DNA of 64,000 nucleotides. Origin: Thermothelomyces thermophilus ATCC 42464 (lineage: Eukaryota; Ascomycota; Sordariomycetes; Sordariales; Chaetomiaceae). The notes below the pieces were generated by a model. That model was not told the DNA's origin, searched no databases, and worked only from the letters and a program-made list of their open reading frames with translations. The first letter of the stretch is position 1, and every line of letters begins with the position of its first letter. The position numbers and the translations under genes are program-made. Positions 20,820 through 31,577 of the stretch are shown piece after piece. Where the stretch lies: assembly GCF_000226095.1 (NCBI RefSeq), contig NC_016473.1, positions 4,464,001 to 4,528,000 of the forward strand, written 5' to 3'.

Positions 20820-23800
20820 CTCCACAACCTGAGTTACCAAAGTAACGGTATGTACGGGTTAGTGCATAGTAGGTACCTTTCTCCGTGGTGTAGTAGTGTA
20901 CTGTGAACGTACAAGTAGCGTGTACGAGTAGTTTTTTTCATTTGTGATTCGCTCCTTCCAAGGAGGTCGACACGAATGTACAGTACAAAACTACCTTCCT
21001 ACCTACATGAACATACCTCCGTGCTTGAGTACTTGCGTTCAGACCCTGTTCAGCGGTTACGGTCACGGCTAGTTTCCAGGTTCGTTTCTGGTACCGCCCG
21101 ATACCCCCATTCAACACGTTTCAGCGCTTACGTCGCGGTCTGTTTTCTCTCACGAAGGTATGTAAGTTGGCGTTGGTCACGGGGCTTCCAAGTAACCTCT
21201 TCGGGATATCCTGGGGTATGGAGAAGGTACATGTACAGTACACTACTATACTTGCCAATCAAACAGTGGTGTCTCTAGCCGCCATCAGTCCAATCACACG
21301 TCAGACAATGGACAGCAAATTGCCTGTTCGGGCGAAGGAGTATCGTCCCGATCCGTCGAAGCCTTTCGGAATCGGTTGTCAGGCCTTTTGGTTCCCCGGC
21401 TTATAGCCAGAAGCAAACAGGCACGCGCCATGTCGCAAGGGTCTTACCGCCCTTGAGAATTACCTAATGAGTAACTTAATCAGACCGTACAGTGTAACAA
21501 GTCGACCAAAGCTGTTGTATCAAACCCTGAACTTGCCTCGGGATACGGCGCAGGCTTTCTAACTGTTTGTCGGTTCTTGCCGCCAGAAAATTCCCTATCA
21601 TGCTCGGAACGGGTGAAATGCTACGCACCACGGCATCAATCCAGTCATTTTAGATGGAAGCGAATGTCGGCTTTCCGCCGTTTGCGGGCTTTACACACCA
21701 TACGAGCGAGAAATTCAGGTACCACCCCAAGGATTTGTCCCGTGAATAACTGGTGAATGCCTCGATACTCCGGATTACAAAAGTAGGCCCACATGCAATA
21801 CATTTCCGGGTCCCACAGCGCTAACTAAGTGGAGCGTTGGGCATTGGTGGGTCCGACCATTGAAAGTGGATGCTCAGGGGCATGACCGGGGGAAAGCACG
21901 AGGTTAATATTCCGTATCCAGTGCAACATGGATCCACCAGCCAATCCTCCCCCCGACTTCTCCCGATTGTCTCACACGGGTCTGACGCCGTCTGCATCCC
22001 CCAAGAACCGCACGCCAAATTTCAGTCCCCATCGGAAGAACCCCGGTCACCACCTGGGGGAAGCGAAGACTTCGAGAAAAACATGGCTCGCAGCTTTGCC
22101 AGAATGGATCAAGTCACAACCTGCGTCTGACATGCCCCCTTGTCTCGTCGGGCGGCCTCCGCTGCCCCAAACGAAGAGAGGCCCCGCTGCACATCGATTG
22201 CTGCCTAGCAATTGGCTGGACCACACAATCTGAATGTCTGAGCTTTCATGATGCCGTATCGGACAGGTCGTCTGTTCTGGATCTCAGGGGCCACCCATGC
22301 CCCAGGTCGGCGCTGGAAACCGTCTGAAGTTCATCCCTGACTCAATGCCTCCACAGGCCTCTCGTTCAACCACGAGGGTTGCTTGCAAGCTGAACGGAAG
22401 AAGGAATTTCCAACAGCAAACAAAGGGGCCCTCGTGTCGACGCCCATCACAAGCCCCTGCCTATCCCCCGCCGTCTTGCATGTTGCTCGAGCCAGCGTGG
22501 TGGATAGAGCCGCATGGCTTTGAACCAGTACTAGTACGGAGTGCTTGCCGGCGTTTGATCTCCGCTCGCTCCTCCCGCCTGCGACCCTCGGCATGTGCAT
22601 GCATCTCGGTCTGTCAGATGTCGCGTCAGGAAGCGCAGTTGATGAACATTGGGGTTCTGGCAAGGCTGGGCGTGTCGCAGGATGATGGCACAGTCCGGAG
22701 TCCACAGCCATTGTCGCGGGCGGTCTTTGCACATGCTCCTCCGTTTCTGACGCCATTCCCCACATTAGCCCGGGCCGGTCATCGGTCTCTCGGCTATGGC
22801 CCCCGGACACTCGCCGTCTCCCGCGCCGTACACTTGAAATGATGGTTCCGAACATCGGCCGAGCCGGAGAATGTCGGGAGCACAATGTGGCAGCCGGCCT
22901 GCACCTCGACAAAAACTCGCTGCAGGAACCATCTGCGATCCCGGCTCTGATCGACGACCGGTGGACTAGTGTACGCGAGCGCGCCGTTGACACGTCTAGT
23001 GTAGTGTACATGCCGCTCACCCCACGGATTACCCCTCAAGCGCGCTAATGTTGTGATGCATTCTGAGCTTCCCCAGACTCCACACACAACCTCCGGATGG
23101 CCAAGAACCGCTCAGCTGGGCTTGTCCATGCCCTGTGTGCTCCACACTCCAGCCGCCACGTTCTCGAACCTCGCCGCTACCGGCCCCGGTCAATGGCTGC
23201 GGCGATCCCAGAAACTCCATTCCCCCGGGTTTTAGAGAATACCAAGCCAAGCTTTGTGGGCGTGGGATTGTGTCTGAGCTCCGAAGCCAAGCCCGTCGAG
23301 AGCAAGCCTCTGTCTTGGATGACGATGGACGGCCAAGAGCCATGCCCCGGTTCTGTTGGCAGAACCCGGACATCAGATCTGGGCGCTCACGCTCAACGTC
23401 AGCGAAGGAGAGCCACGGAACCCTTCTCTGATAAAATCGCAAATGCTTCCTCGTTGGGGACATTGGCGTAACCCTTCGGCTGCAGGCATGATGCTAAGAA
23501 ATACTGACATTTGATTCTTGGTCTCTCCACGCGATGCCATCCATTCTCGGTCGGATCACTATCCCGTTACCCTCGGTACTCTTTGTCTTGGCATTCCAGG
23601 CATCACAACTTGACAGGCGAGACGCAGGGCGAACTCGGCGGTAAGTCGACGTGATGTTCGGCATGGATTGGTACATGGCAAAGGAGCAATGGGATATGAC
23701 TCAACTTCTCCTCCTCTTGGCGCGAAGTGCTCGGGATCACATCCCCGCTTTCTCGATGTCGTGATGCCGACAACCTAGGTCCAAGTAGATAGACTCGGGA

Positions 23801-24125
23801 TTATTAGCGCCAAGAAGTGTATGTAAAATTAGAGCAAAAGACATGCCCACACTTTACAGGCCCTCGTCATGACTCGGTCACAGAGGACCCCCGTTGCCCC
23901 ATTGCCCCATTGCCGAACCCTCAAGCTTTGAAGCATATGCCCAGTACAGCCAAGCCCATAAGCTACAATTGTCTAACTCCCTTGCTTGACCACAATGTAA
24001 ACACCAACTCTCCTCGGGTGGCGAGCTTAGCAACTTCCCAGAAGAACAGGCCTATCCCTCGCTGACGTGTTGATCATCCCTTCCCGAGCCCGAACAAGTG
24101 GCAACATCATACCCCGAGATTAAGA

Positions 24126-26344
24126 CTAATACATCCCCCATGCATCCCCATCATCGTCATCGTCATCACCCTCAATGACCATGCCCCTCGCATTAGGCAC
24201 GCCCACCAGGATCTTTCCCCTCGGCACCCTCACGTCCCTGACCTTCATGCACCCAAACACGTTCAGCTCCCTCAGATTCGGACAGCTCCGGAAGATGGAG
24301 CCCACGACATAATCTGTGACCTCCTCGCAGAAGCTGATCTCCAGCTTCGCCAGGGCCTCGTACATCTGGGCGCTGCCACCACCAGGCCGGCCGTTCTTGA
24401 CGCCGAACACATCCTCGAACGCGACCCTCTCAATATGCCTGCACGCGTGGACGTTCAGCTCGCGGAGCGTCTTTCCCGAGTGCGCCATCAGAGCGCGGAA
24501 GCCGTCAGAGCACAGGCCGATGCCGTCCGGGTTCTCGCGCGGGCGCGCCGAGTCGAGCTGGCGGCACTTTTGCAGGTCGAGGAACTCCAAGCCCGGGTTC
24601 GCCCAGTCTCGGAAGAGGCGGACGAACCCGGCGTCCGTCATGGCCTCGCTCTCGGTGATGCGCAGCTTGGAGAGCGAGCGGCAGTGCGCGTGCAGCGCGT
24701 CGAGCACCGTGTTGTCGGCGTCGTGCACCCGCGTGAGGGAGAGCGTTTGCAGGTGGGCGCCGATCTTGCTGATAAGGTCGACGTAGACGTCCGAGTGGAG
24801 TTCGTTGCGTAGATCGAGGCTGAGGTGGCGGAGGGTGGGAATTTGTGCAATCGCCGCGACGCCCGCGCCCGTCACTTCTTGGTTGTGGCAGACCTTGAGC
24901 CGGTTGAGAGAGGGGCAGGTCGTGGGCAACAGGGCGAGGACGCTGTCGCCAAAATGCTTGTCGGTGAAGTAGACGCGCAGCGAGCGGAGGAAGCGGCCCT
25001 TCTTTTGGAGATACTCCGTCCATCTTGATTCCGAGATCAGGTTCGCGCCGTGGAGGTAGAGGTCTTCGAGCTCAATATTGCGCGAAATGAGGTAGTCCAT
25101 GACATCGTCTTTGAAATGAATCGCGTTACGGACCTGCCGTGATGTCAGCTCATCACTCCTCAGCTTCACAGAAAGATCCACAAGAGGGGATATTCCCAAT
25201 GCACTCCTCCCCAAGGGAGTCGTCAACGAGTATAGTGGCTGTGAATGCTTCTTACCCTGAGCTTCTTCAGGCCCCGAACAACTTGGAAGATACGGATGTA
25301 ATCGTCGGAGTTGAGCTTGGCCCCATCGTATATATTGACTTCCTCTGCCGCGGGCTGCAGGAACAGACTTAACGTTCTTGAGTCAAGCAGGCGAAGTTTA
25401 GAGAGCCTTCGAGCAATCTTATCAATGATGTCCGATGGCAAATCTCCCAGATCTTCGGCAAGATCGATATTCTTTGCGAGCGTCTCGATGCAAAGAGTCA
25501 TCAAGCTCTTGGCACCAAGTGAGTATGTTCCGTCCAGGATGCTACTCTGCAGCTGCCGGCGAACACCAACCGCTCCGCCCGTGGCTCGCTTTGGCTTCTT
25601 TTTCCTCGCTGCCTCATCCTTCTTATCGAGCTCCTTGCTGCACGGGCTACAGAGCAATCCCCCTTTGGGCCCGTTTCGGCTGTAGGGAGTAACAGTGAAT
25701 CGTTTCCCGCAATTCTCGCAATTCTCCTGCTGGCCTGGAAGTGGCGCAGAGCTCCGTTGAAGGGCCTGCACGAGATCATCTTCGTCATCCGATTCCGCAT
25801 CACGTTTCCGCTTCTGAAACTTTTTGCTGGCCTTGATTTTCTCGATGGCCTTCTTCTCCTTGTTCCGCGCCTCCTCATAATTTGGGCCTGCTGCTGCTCT
25901 TGCTCTTGCCCGTCTCCCTCTCGCGGCCGATGCAGGGCCAGCGGAGACGGCTGGGGTGGTATCAGGGGAGTCTTCCGAGTCGCGGCCGTTGGTCTGATTG
26001 TCATTATTCTGTTCATTCTGTCCGTTCTGCGCCGCTCTGCGACGCGCTTCAGCGTCAAGACGAATCTGGTGAGCTGAAATGTTGTGTGACTGGCAGCATG
26101 TCAGTGAGTCTTCAACAAACCCAGAGGCTCTCCGTGATCATATTAAACACACCGCCAAGAAGTCAGTAAGGGCCGATTGCCTGTGCTCCGTACAAAGAAG
26201 TCAGTCAAAACACCGTCATGCCTGGCGCATGATGGGACACTAACGGGCCCATTATCCGCCGCTGTTGCCGGTTTTGTCGAGACCTGAATTCTGTAAGTGA
26301 AACGGCCCGGTAGATGGCAGAAAAATCTTGGTGATAGCTCACAT
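24126..26344 (-). CDS. rad7: Rad7, global-genome nucleotide excision repair protein
   Basis: Partner of Rad16 in the complex that finds UV lesions in non-transcribed chromatin; in yeast Rad7 also links to a cullin ubiquitin ligase. Five coding exons: 26343..26344, 26245..26283, 26153..26180, 25256..26089, 24126..25133; introns 59, 64, 63 and 122 nt; 636 residues. The start codon is split: AT ends exon 1 and G begins exon 2, giving MSRQNRQQRRIMGPQSALTD then FLASHNISAHQIRLDAEAR, the family N-terminus. Next come an acidic basic-patch linker, a Cys4 zinc site (CENCGKRF...LLCSPC), a short helical region, and C-terminal leucine-rich repeats (SLNRLKVCHN, LEFLDLQKC, LRELNVHACRH, LAKLEISFCEE, LRELNVFGCMK), ending in an Asp-rich tail. 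Divergent from rad16. Confidence 0.93.
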
Positions 26345-27225
26345 TATGGGCTTCTCGTGCGATGACCAATCCGGCTTCAATCAGCGAAGAATCAATGAGA
26401 TAAGCGGCCTGGGAAAGGAAATAGAGGAATGCAGGAAAGTTGCGGGAGTTGCTGATGACCGACACGCTCCGACGCGAAGAGGGGCAAATTCAATTAAAAT
26501 CGCAACGCCAAAGCACCTGACCAGCGTCGGCAGGGGACTGGGAGGGAACCGCTTCAAGGTCTGGAAATGTGCGCTAACCGCATTAGGTGGACATACGGCC
26601 AAACTTCCAGGAAGGACAAGCCAGAAGACTCGGGGGACTGAAGAGCTGGAGACATATTAATTAACCGATTTCAGAAAGCAGAAAACCAAGACAAAGAGAA
26701 GCAACAAGGCTAGAGAAATCCAACTGACAAAGCAGATGCCCCCTTGCATCAGCGCCAGCCTTCTCGCGCGTCCCGTCCAACCAGCTGCTATCAGTGGGTG
26801 CTGCTGCCTGGGCATTCAAGTAAGCTAGCACTTAAAATTGCTCCGTAGGTCACGTGCCTTCGCGTTTGAAATAACGCGATCCCTCTCCCTTCGGGGTCCC
26901 CGAGGAGACCGGCAACCAACAACGAGGTGGCGATATTTTATTTTCTCTACTCCATACCTCATCGTACATGTGTTTTGTCATCTGTATTGAACCCGCTTTC
27001 ACAAATTTCTGTCACCCCAAGGTTGTTCTTTTCAGCTCAATTGCCCTGACTTGAACTTCAGCCTGGCCGGTCGGGCTTTCATGCATGCTTAATGCGCCCG
27101 ATCCGCAGCCTTCCCTCCCTGTTGAGAGCCTCGTCACTTGAACATAGCGCTCGACGACATTCCCTTCTTTCCTATTCGATCTCTAGGATTGCTTGTGCAT
27201 CAGACCAATAGAATACTGATACGTC
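26345..27225. promoter_or_regulatory. Shared divergent promoter of rad7 and rad16
   Basis: 881 bp between the two start codons. It must hold both promoters and 5' leaders. No TATA box or known UV-response element stood out; CT-rich stretches near 26965-27010 and 27100-27180 precede rad16. Confidence 0.6.
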
Positions 27226-30200
27226 ATGGTCCGAACAAGGAGGTCGGCAGCTGCCGAGGAGATTGCCGGTAAGCAACTGCCTTTCCTTAACTCTTAACAT
27301 TTTCGCCATGGGCCTCGCGGTTCTGCATTCATTCCTAAGGTAGATATGACCGACCATTAGTCGGTTGCGCCAAGGACATCTCAGCAGGAACCAGCCGACG
27401 GCAATTTTCTCACAGCATTTAGTGTTTTGTTGATTCCCATCTTGTGCACACGTCTTTGACTCAAATCATCAGTCCCACCACCACAGCTCAACATGACGAG
27501 CTCGGCGAAGCTGTCGACAAACCCGCGCAGCGCATCAAGCGCCGTCTCCGACTCGTCAAGCGTTTTCACCTCTGCTACGCCTTCCTTGGCAAGTCGTAGT
27601 GGCTCTGTGACCCCTCTTACAAGCAACTCTGAGACGGCAACTCCAAAAGACAGCCTGCAACCATCATCCGGCAAGCGACTTACCAGAATTGAGGTGCATC
27701 TCCCCGCGGCAAAAGTGTCTACGAATCAACACCTCCGCCAGAGCATCTTCTCCATGGGCAGCAAGCGGAAGAGAGCTGTCGAAGACAGCGAAGAAGAAGA
27801 GTTTTCGGACAGCTCGCCGGATGCGATTCTCGCTCGCAAACTGCAGGCAGAAGAAAATGCGGCTGCAAACATAGCCCAGCGCTCTGATAGTTCTGGCCCC
27901 GTTCTTCGTCGGAGTTTGCGGGGACTGGCGGCGCCTGCTTCTGTTTCCGGTGCGCAATCCACGGCATCAATGGACAGTGATAAAGGACTCAGTTCTGCGG
28001 GTTCGCGACGTGTCACGGGCGCGGGTCGTGTTGCGGCCGCGAGAGCCACTAGTTCTGGTAAAACCGCGAGCAAGAGGCGGGCTGTCATCGTCTCCGACTC
28101 TGGAGATGATAGTAGTGAGTTGACGGAGCTCTCGGCAGCCGAGGACGATAGCGACGATTCTGTCGAGCCCAGAGGCCCAACCACACGCTCCTTCAGAGCA
28201 AGACGATCAACGAGCAGAAAAGGAAGAGCAGCGATAGCACCAGCATCCGAGGATGAAGAAGATGATCCTTGGTCGAACAGTAACGACGACGCTTATGAAG
28301 CTCAAGACCTGCTGTCCGATGCTAGTTCTCTTTCCGACATAGACAGCATCGCCCAGGGTGCAGAGGCCGGCGGTTCAGGTGTTAATGATGTCGATGATGC
28401 CGGTGAGGATTCGGTCATCGCCGCCGCCCGAAGTGCTCTTGAAAGGGCTATGAACAGCCGCCGCGCCTATCGCGCCTACCGCAGTCAGCGCCGGGTCAAG
28501 AGTGACCGCGTTCGTCTTGAGACATATCACCCGGAATTGAGAAACATGTGGAAGGAGCTGGAGGACATGCCTATCCTGAAAGCGGGCAAAGCAGAGCAGC
28601 CTAAGTCCATCTCCCGTCAACTTAAGCCGTTCCAGCTCGAAGGTCTGGCTTGGATGATGGCAATGGAAAAGACCCAGTGGAAGGGTGGATTGCTTGGAGA
28701 CGAGATGGGTCTCGGCAAGACCATCCAGGCCGTTTCCCTCATTATGTCCGACTTTCCGGCGAAGAAACCCTCATTGGTGTTAGTGCCACCGGTTGCCTTG
28801 ATGCAGTGGATGACTGAAATTGAGTCCTACACTGACGGCACACTCAAGACTCTGGTCCTCCATGGGACCAATGCCAAGTCGAAGAACCTCACGGTCAAGG
28901 ATATCAAAAAGTACGACGTGATCATCATGTCCTACAACAGTTTGGAGTCGATGTATCGCAAGCAGGAGAAGGGCTTCAAGCGCAAGGCTGGCATCTTCAA
29001 GGAACAGTCAGTCATTCATCAGACTGAGTTCCACCGCGTGATCCTCGACGAGGCTCACTGCATCAAAACGCGGACGACGATGACGGCCAAAGCGTGCTTT
29101 GCCCTCAAGGTCACCTACCGGTGGTGCTTGTCCGGCACCCCGCTGCAGAACCGCATCGGCGAATTCTTCTCTTTGATCCGCTTCCTCAACATCCGTCCAT
29201 TTGCCTGCTATCTCTGCAAGGTTTGCCCATGCTCTTCGCTTGAGTGGCAAATGGACGATGACAGCAGATGCACAGCCTGCGGGCATGGCGGCATGCAGCA
29301 TGTCTCCGTCTTCAATCAGGAACTTCTCAACCCGATTCAAAAGTTCGGTAACCGCGGCCGTGGTGCTGAGGCCTTCGCAAAGCTGCGCATCTTGACAGAC
29401 CGTATCATGCTGCGCCGGCTGAAGAAGGATCACACCGACTCGATGGAGCTCCCTGCCAAGGAAATAAACGTTGAGCGTCAGTTTTTCGGCGAGGAGGAAA
29501 ACGACTTTGCCAACAGCATCATGACCAACGGCCAACGCAAGTTTGATACTTACGTCGCTAGCGGTGTCCTACTCAACAACTACGCCAACATTTTCGGTCT
29601 CATCATGCAGATGCGCCAGGTGGCCGACCATCCGGATCTGATATTGAAGAAGAACAGCGAGGGTGGCCAGAATATCCTCGTGTGTTGCATCTGTGACGAG
29701 CCTGCTGAGGATGCGATTCGGTCCCAGTGCAAGCATGACTTTTGCCGTACCTGCGTCAAGAGCTACCTGAACTCGACAACCGATCCAAACTGTCCGCGCT
29801 GTCACATCCCTCTGTCCATTGACCTCGAGCAGCCCGAGATGGAACAGGATGAAGCTCTGGTCAAGAAATCCTCCATCATCAACCGGATCAAGATGGAGAA
29901 CTGGACGTCATCCTCCAAGATCGAGCTGTTGGTGCACGAATTGCACAAGCTCCGCTCAGACAATGCGTCGCACAAGTCCATCATCTTTTCCCAGTTCACC
30001 ACGATGTTGCAGCTCATTGAGTGGCGGCTGCGCCGTGCTGGTATCACCACCGTCATGCTTGACGGTAGCATGACTCCTGCTCAGCGGCAGGCATCGATCA
30101 AGCATTTCATGACCAACGTCGAAGTCGAAGTCTTCCTGGTCTCGCTAAAGGCAGGCGGAGTGGCGCTTAACCTCACCGAGGCATCTCATGTCTTCATCGT

Positions 30201-30494
30201 CGATCCCTGGTGGAACCCAGCAGCGTACGTTCATTACTATCGTGTACCCTGACGTTCTGTACTGACATTTGTGGTGAAATTAGTGAATGGCAGTCTGCCG
30301 ACCGCTGCCACCGCATCGGCCAGACTCGACCGTGTACCATTACCCGACTTTGCATCGAGGACTCGGTCGAGAGCCGTATGGTTCTGCTCCAAGAGAAGAA
30401 AACGAACATGATCAACTCCACGATCAATGCCGACGATGCGGCGATGGACTCGCTGAGCCCGGAGGACCTACAGTTTTTGTTCCGCGGCACTTGA
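27226..30494 (+). CDS. rad16: Rad16, SNF2/RING ATPase of global-genome nucleotide excision repair
   Basis: DNA translocase that with Rad7 surveys silent chromatin for damage; the RING suggests E3 ligase activity. Exons 27226..27268, 27473..30224, 30284..30494; introns 204 nt (GTAAGC donor) and 59 nt (GTACGT donor, ATTAG acceptor); 1,001 residues. The N-terminal ~350 residues are Ser/Glu rich. SNF2 motifs: [11 protein letters not shown] (about 424), DEAHCIKT (about 540), SGTPLQNR; then a Cys-rich insert ([11 protein letters not shown]...CTACGHGG) known in Rad16; the C3HC4 RING from CCICDEP to CPRCHIPL (about 750-793); and motif [15 protein letters not shown], completed only after the last splice. 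The first intron is less certain: translation could begin at 27493 instead. Divergent from rad7. Confidence 0.95.
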
Positions 30495-31577
30495 GCGCCG
30501 CGCCTATCACGCACACTAGAAGGGCAATTCCCACATCTTCTTCTTTCTGGGTGTGTGGGAGCGGCCTTCCTTCACTCTACTTTTGACATCTCCACAGTAC
30601 GATCTCTTCCTTTACGATGCGTCACCCACGGAGAAAGAGTAATGTCACATTGTTACGGGTGGAGCTGTTAGAGATGAGCAACGTCTTTTTTGGGATCTCG
30701 GTGTAGGGCACAGACATAGCCCAGGGTTGTCAGTCGGGGCTGTTTCGATGGATCGCGGAGCGTCTGGCGCTTTGTGCGACGGCATATATGTACGAAATAC
30801 ACGGGAGCAAGGGAATTGCGAGGTTTACGAGTACTAGTGACAGGTAGGACAATGTGTAGTTGTGCTAGGCCATCTGGGGTTTTGTTCCAGCTCCTCGGGC
30901 TCTTCTGCTTCCATTTCCCCAAGCTCAGTCTCGACGCTTTAGTGTAGTACTCGTACTAACCCCGCAGCGGGCGCCCCAGCGCGTGCCACCATGCGGTCCA
31001 AGATGCGGGGTAGCGTGTGAACAGCCCTCTGAATGGATCCCCTGAACTCGATGATTGGATGGAGAGCAGAGGATCCAGGGCTCTGTGACAGGAGAATACA
31101 TAGTAAGTCGGAGGATCGCCCCAAACGGCGTCATCACAACCGACCGACCCGACACCTACTCAGGTACGGATCAGCCCTGCCCAGCCCAATTCCTATTTAA
31201 CCTACTACATACATACCTACCCTTACGATATTTCTAGGCAATAGACGGAACGTTCTCTGTTTTTTTCCCCTTTCATCGCTCGGTGCTTCTTCCATTGCTT
31301 TATATCTAAGGGCTTGCACTGAAGCGGCGAGTTGGTGTACTACTACTACTTGGTACTTGAACAGGCACTCACTCCCGTTATCTCTATTTTGCCATTCAAA
31401 TCTGGGCCCGATTTTTCCTTATTTATTTTCTCTCTCGGTGTTGGCGGTTGTTGCTCGTCAAGTTATCGTTATATCGCCTCTTCGGCGCCATCTTGGATAG
31501 AGCAATGGGAAGCTGTTGAGCGAAATCGTGTTGCGTCGCCTCGGTTCTATTGCAGCCCGTCAAGCAGCTAACGCAAA
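30495..31577. other. Intergenic, rad16 3' flank and glutaminase promoter
   Basis: 1.08 kb between two plus-strand genes. The gtaA-proximal 300 bp is T/C rich (31255-31500), as in many fungal promoters and leaders. No gene seen. Confidence 0.45.

Larger units (their letters stand above)
19687..24125. other. Gene-poor stretch, 4.4 kb
   Basis: Upstream of malic enzyme and downstream of rad7. Beyond the malic enzyme leader, open frames are short (longest 229 codons, 22331..23020 minus) and lack family resemblance or linked splice sites. Four GTACAGTAC-type words (20765, 20770, 20978, 21233) and a TACGGAGTAC (20811) cluster between 20.76 and 21.25 kb. Base composition is not strongly AT-shifted, so heavy RIP is not indicated. 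No transposon ends or repeats recognised. Confidence 0.45.

Noticed and set aside
22331-23020. 229-codon minus frame in the 19.7-24.1 kb gap
   Set aside because: Composition is arbitrary, overlaps equally open frames, and shows no domain or splice partners.
19687-24125. RIP-mutated repeat block
   Set aside because: Sequence is not visibly AT-enriched or TpA-saturated; a computed RIP index would be needed to claim it.
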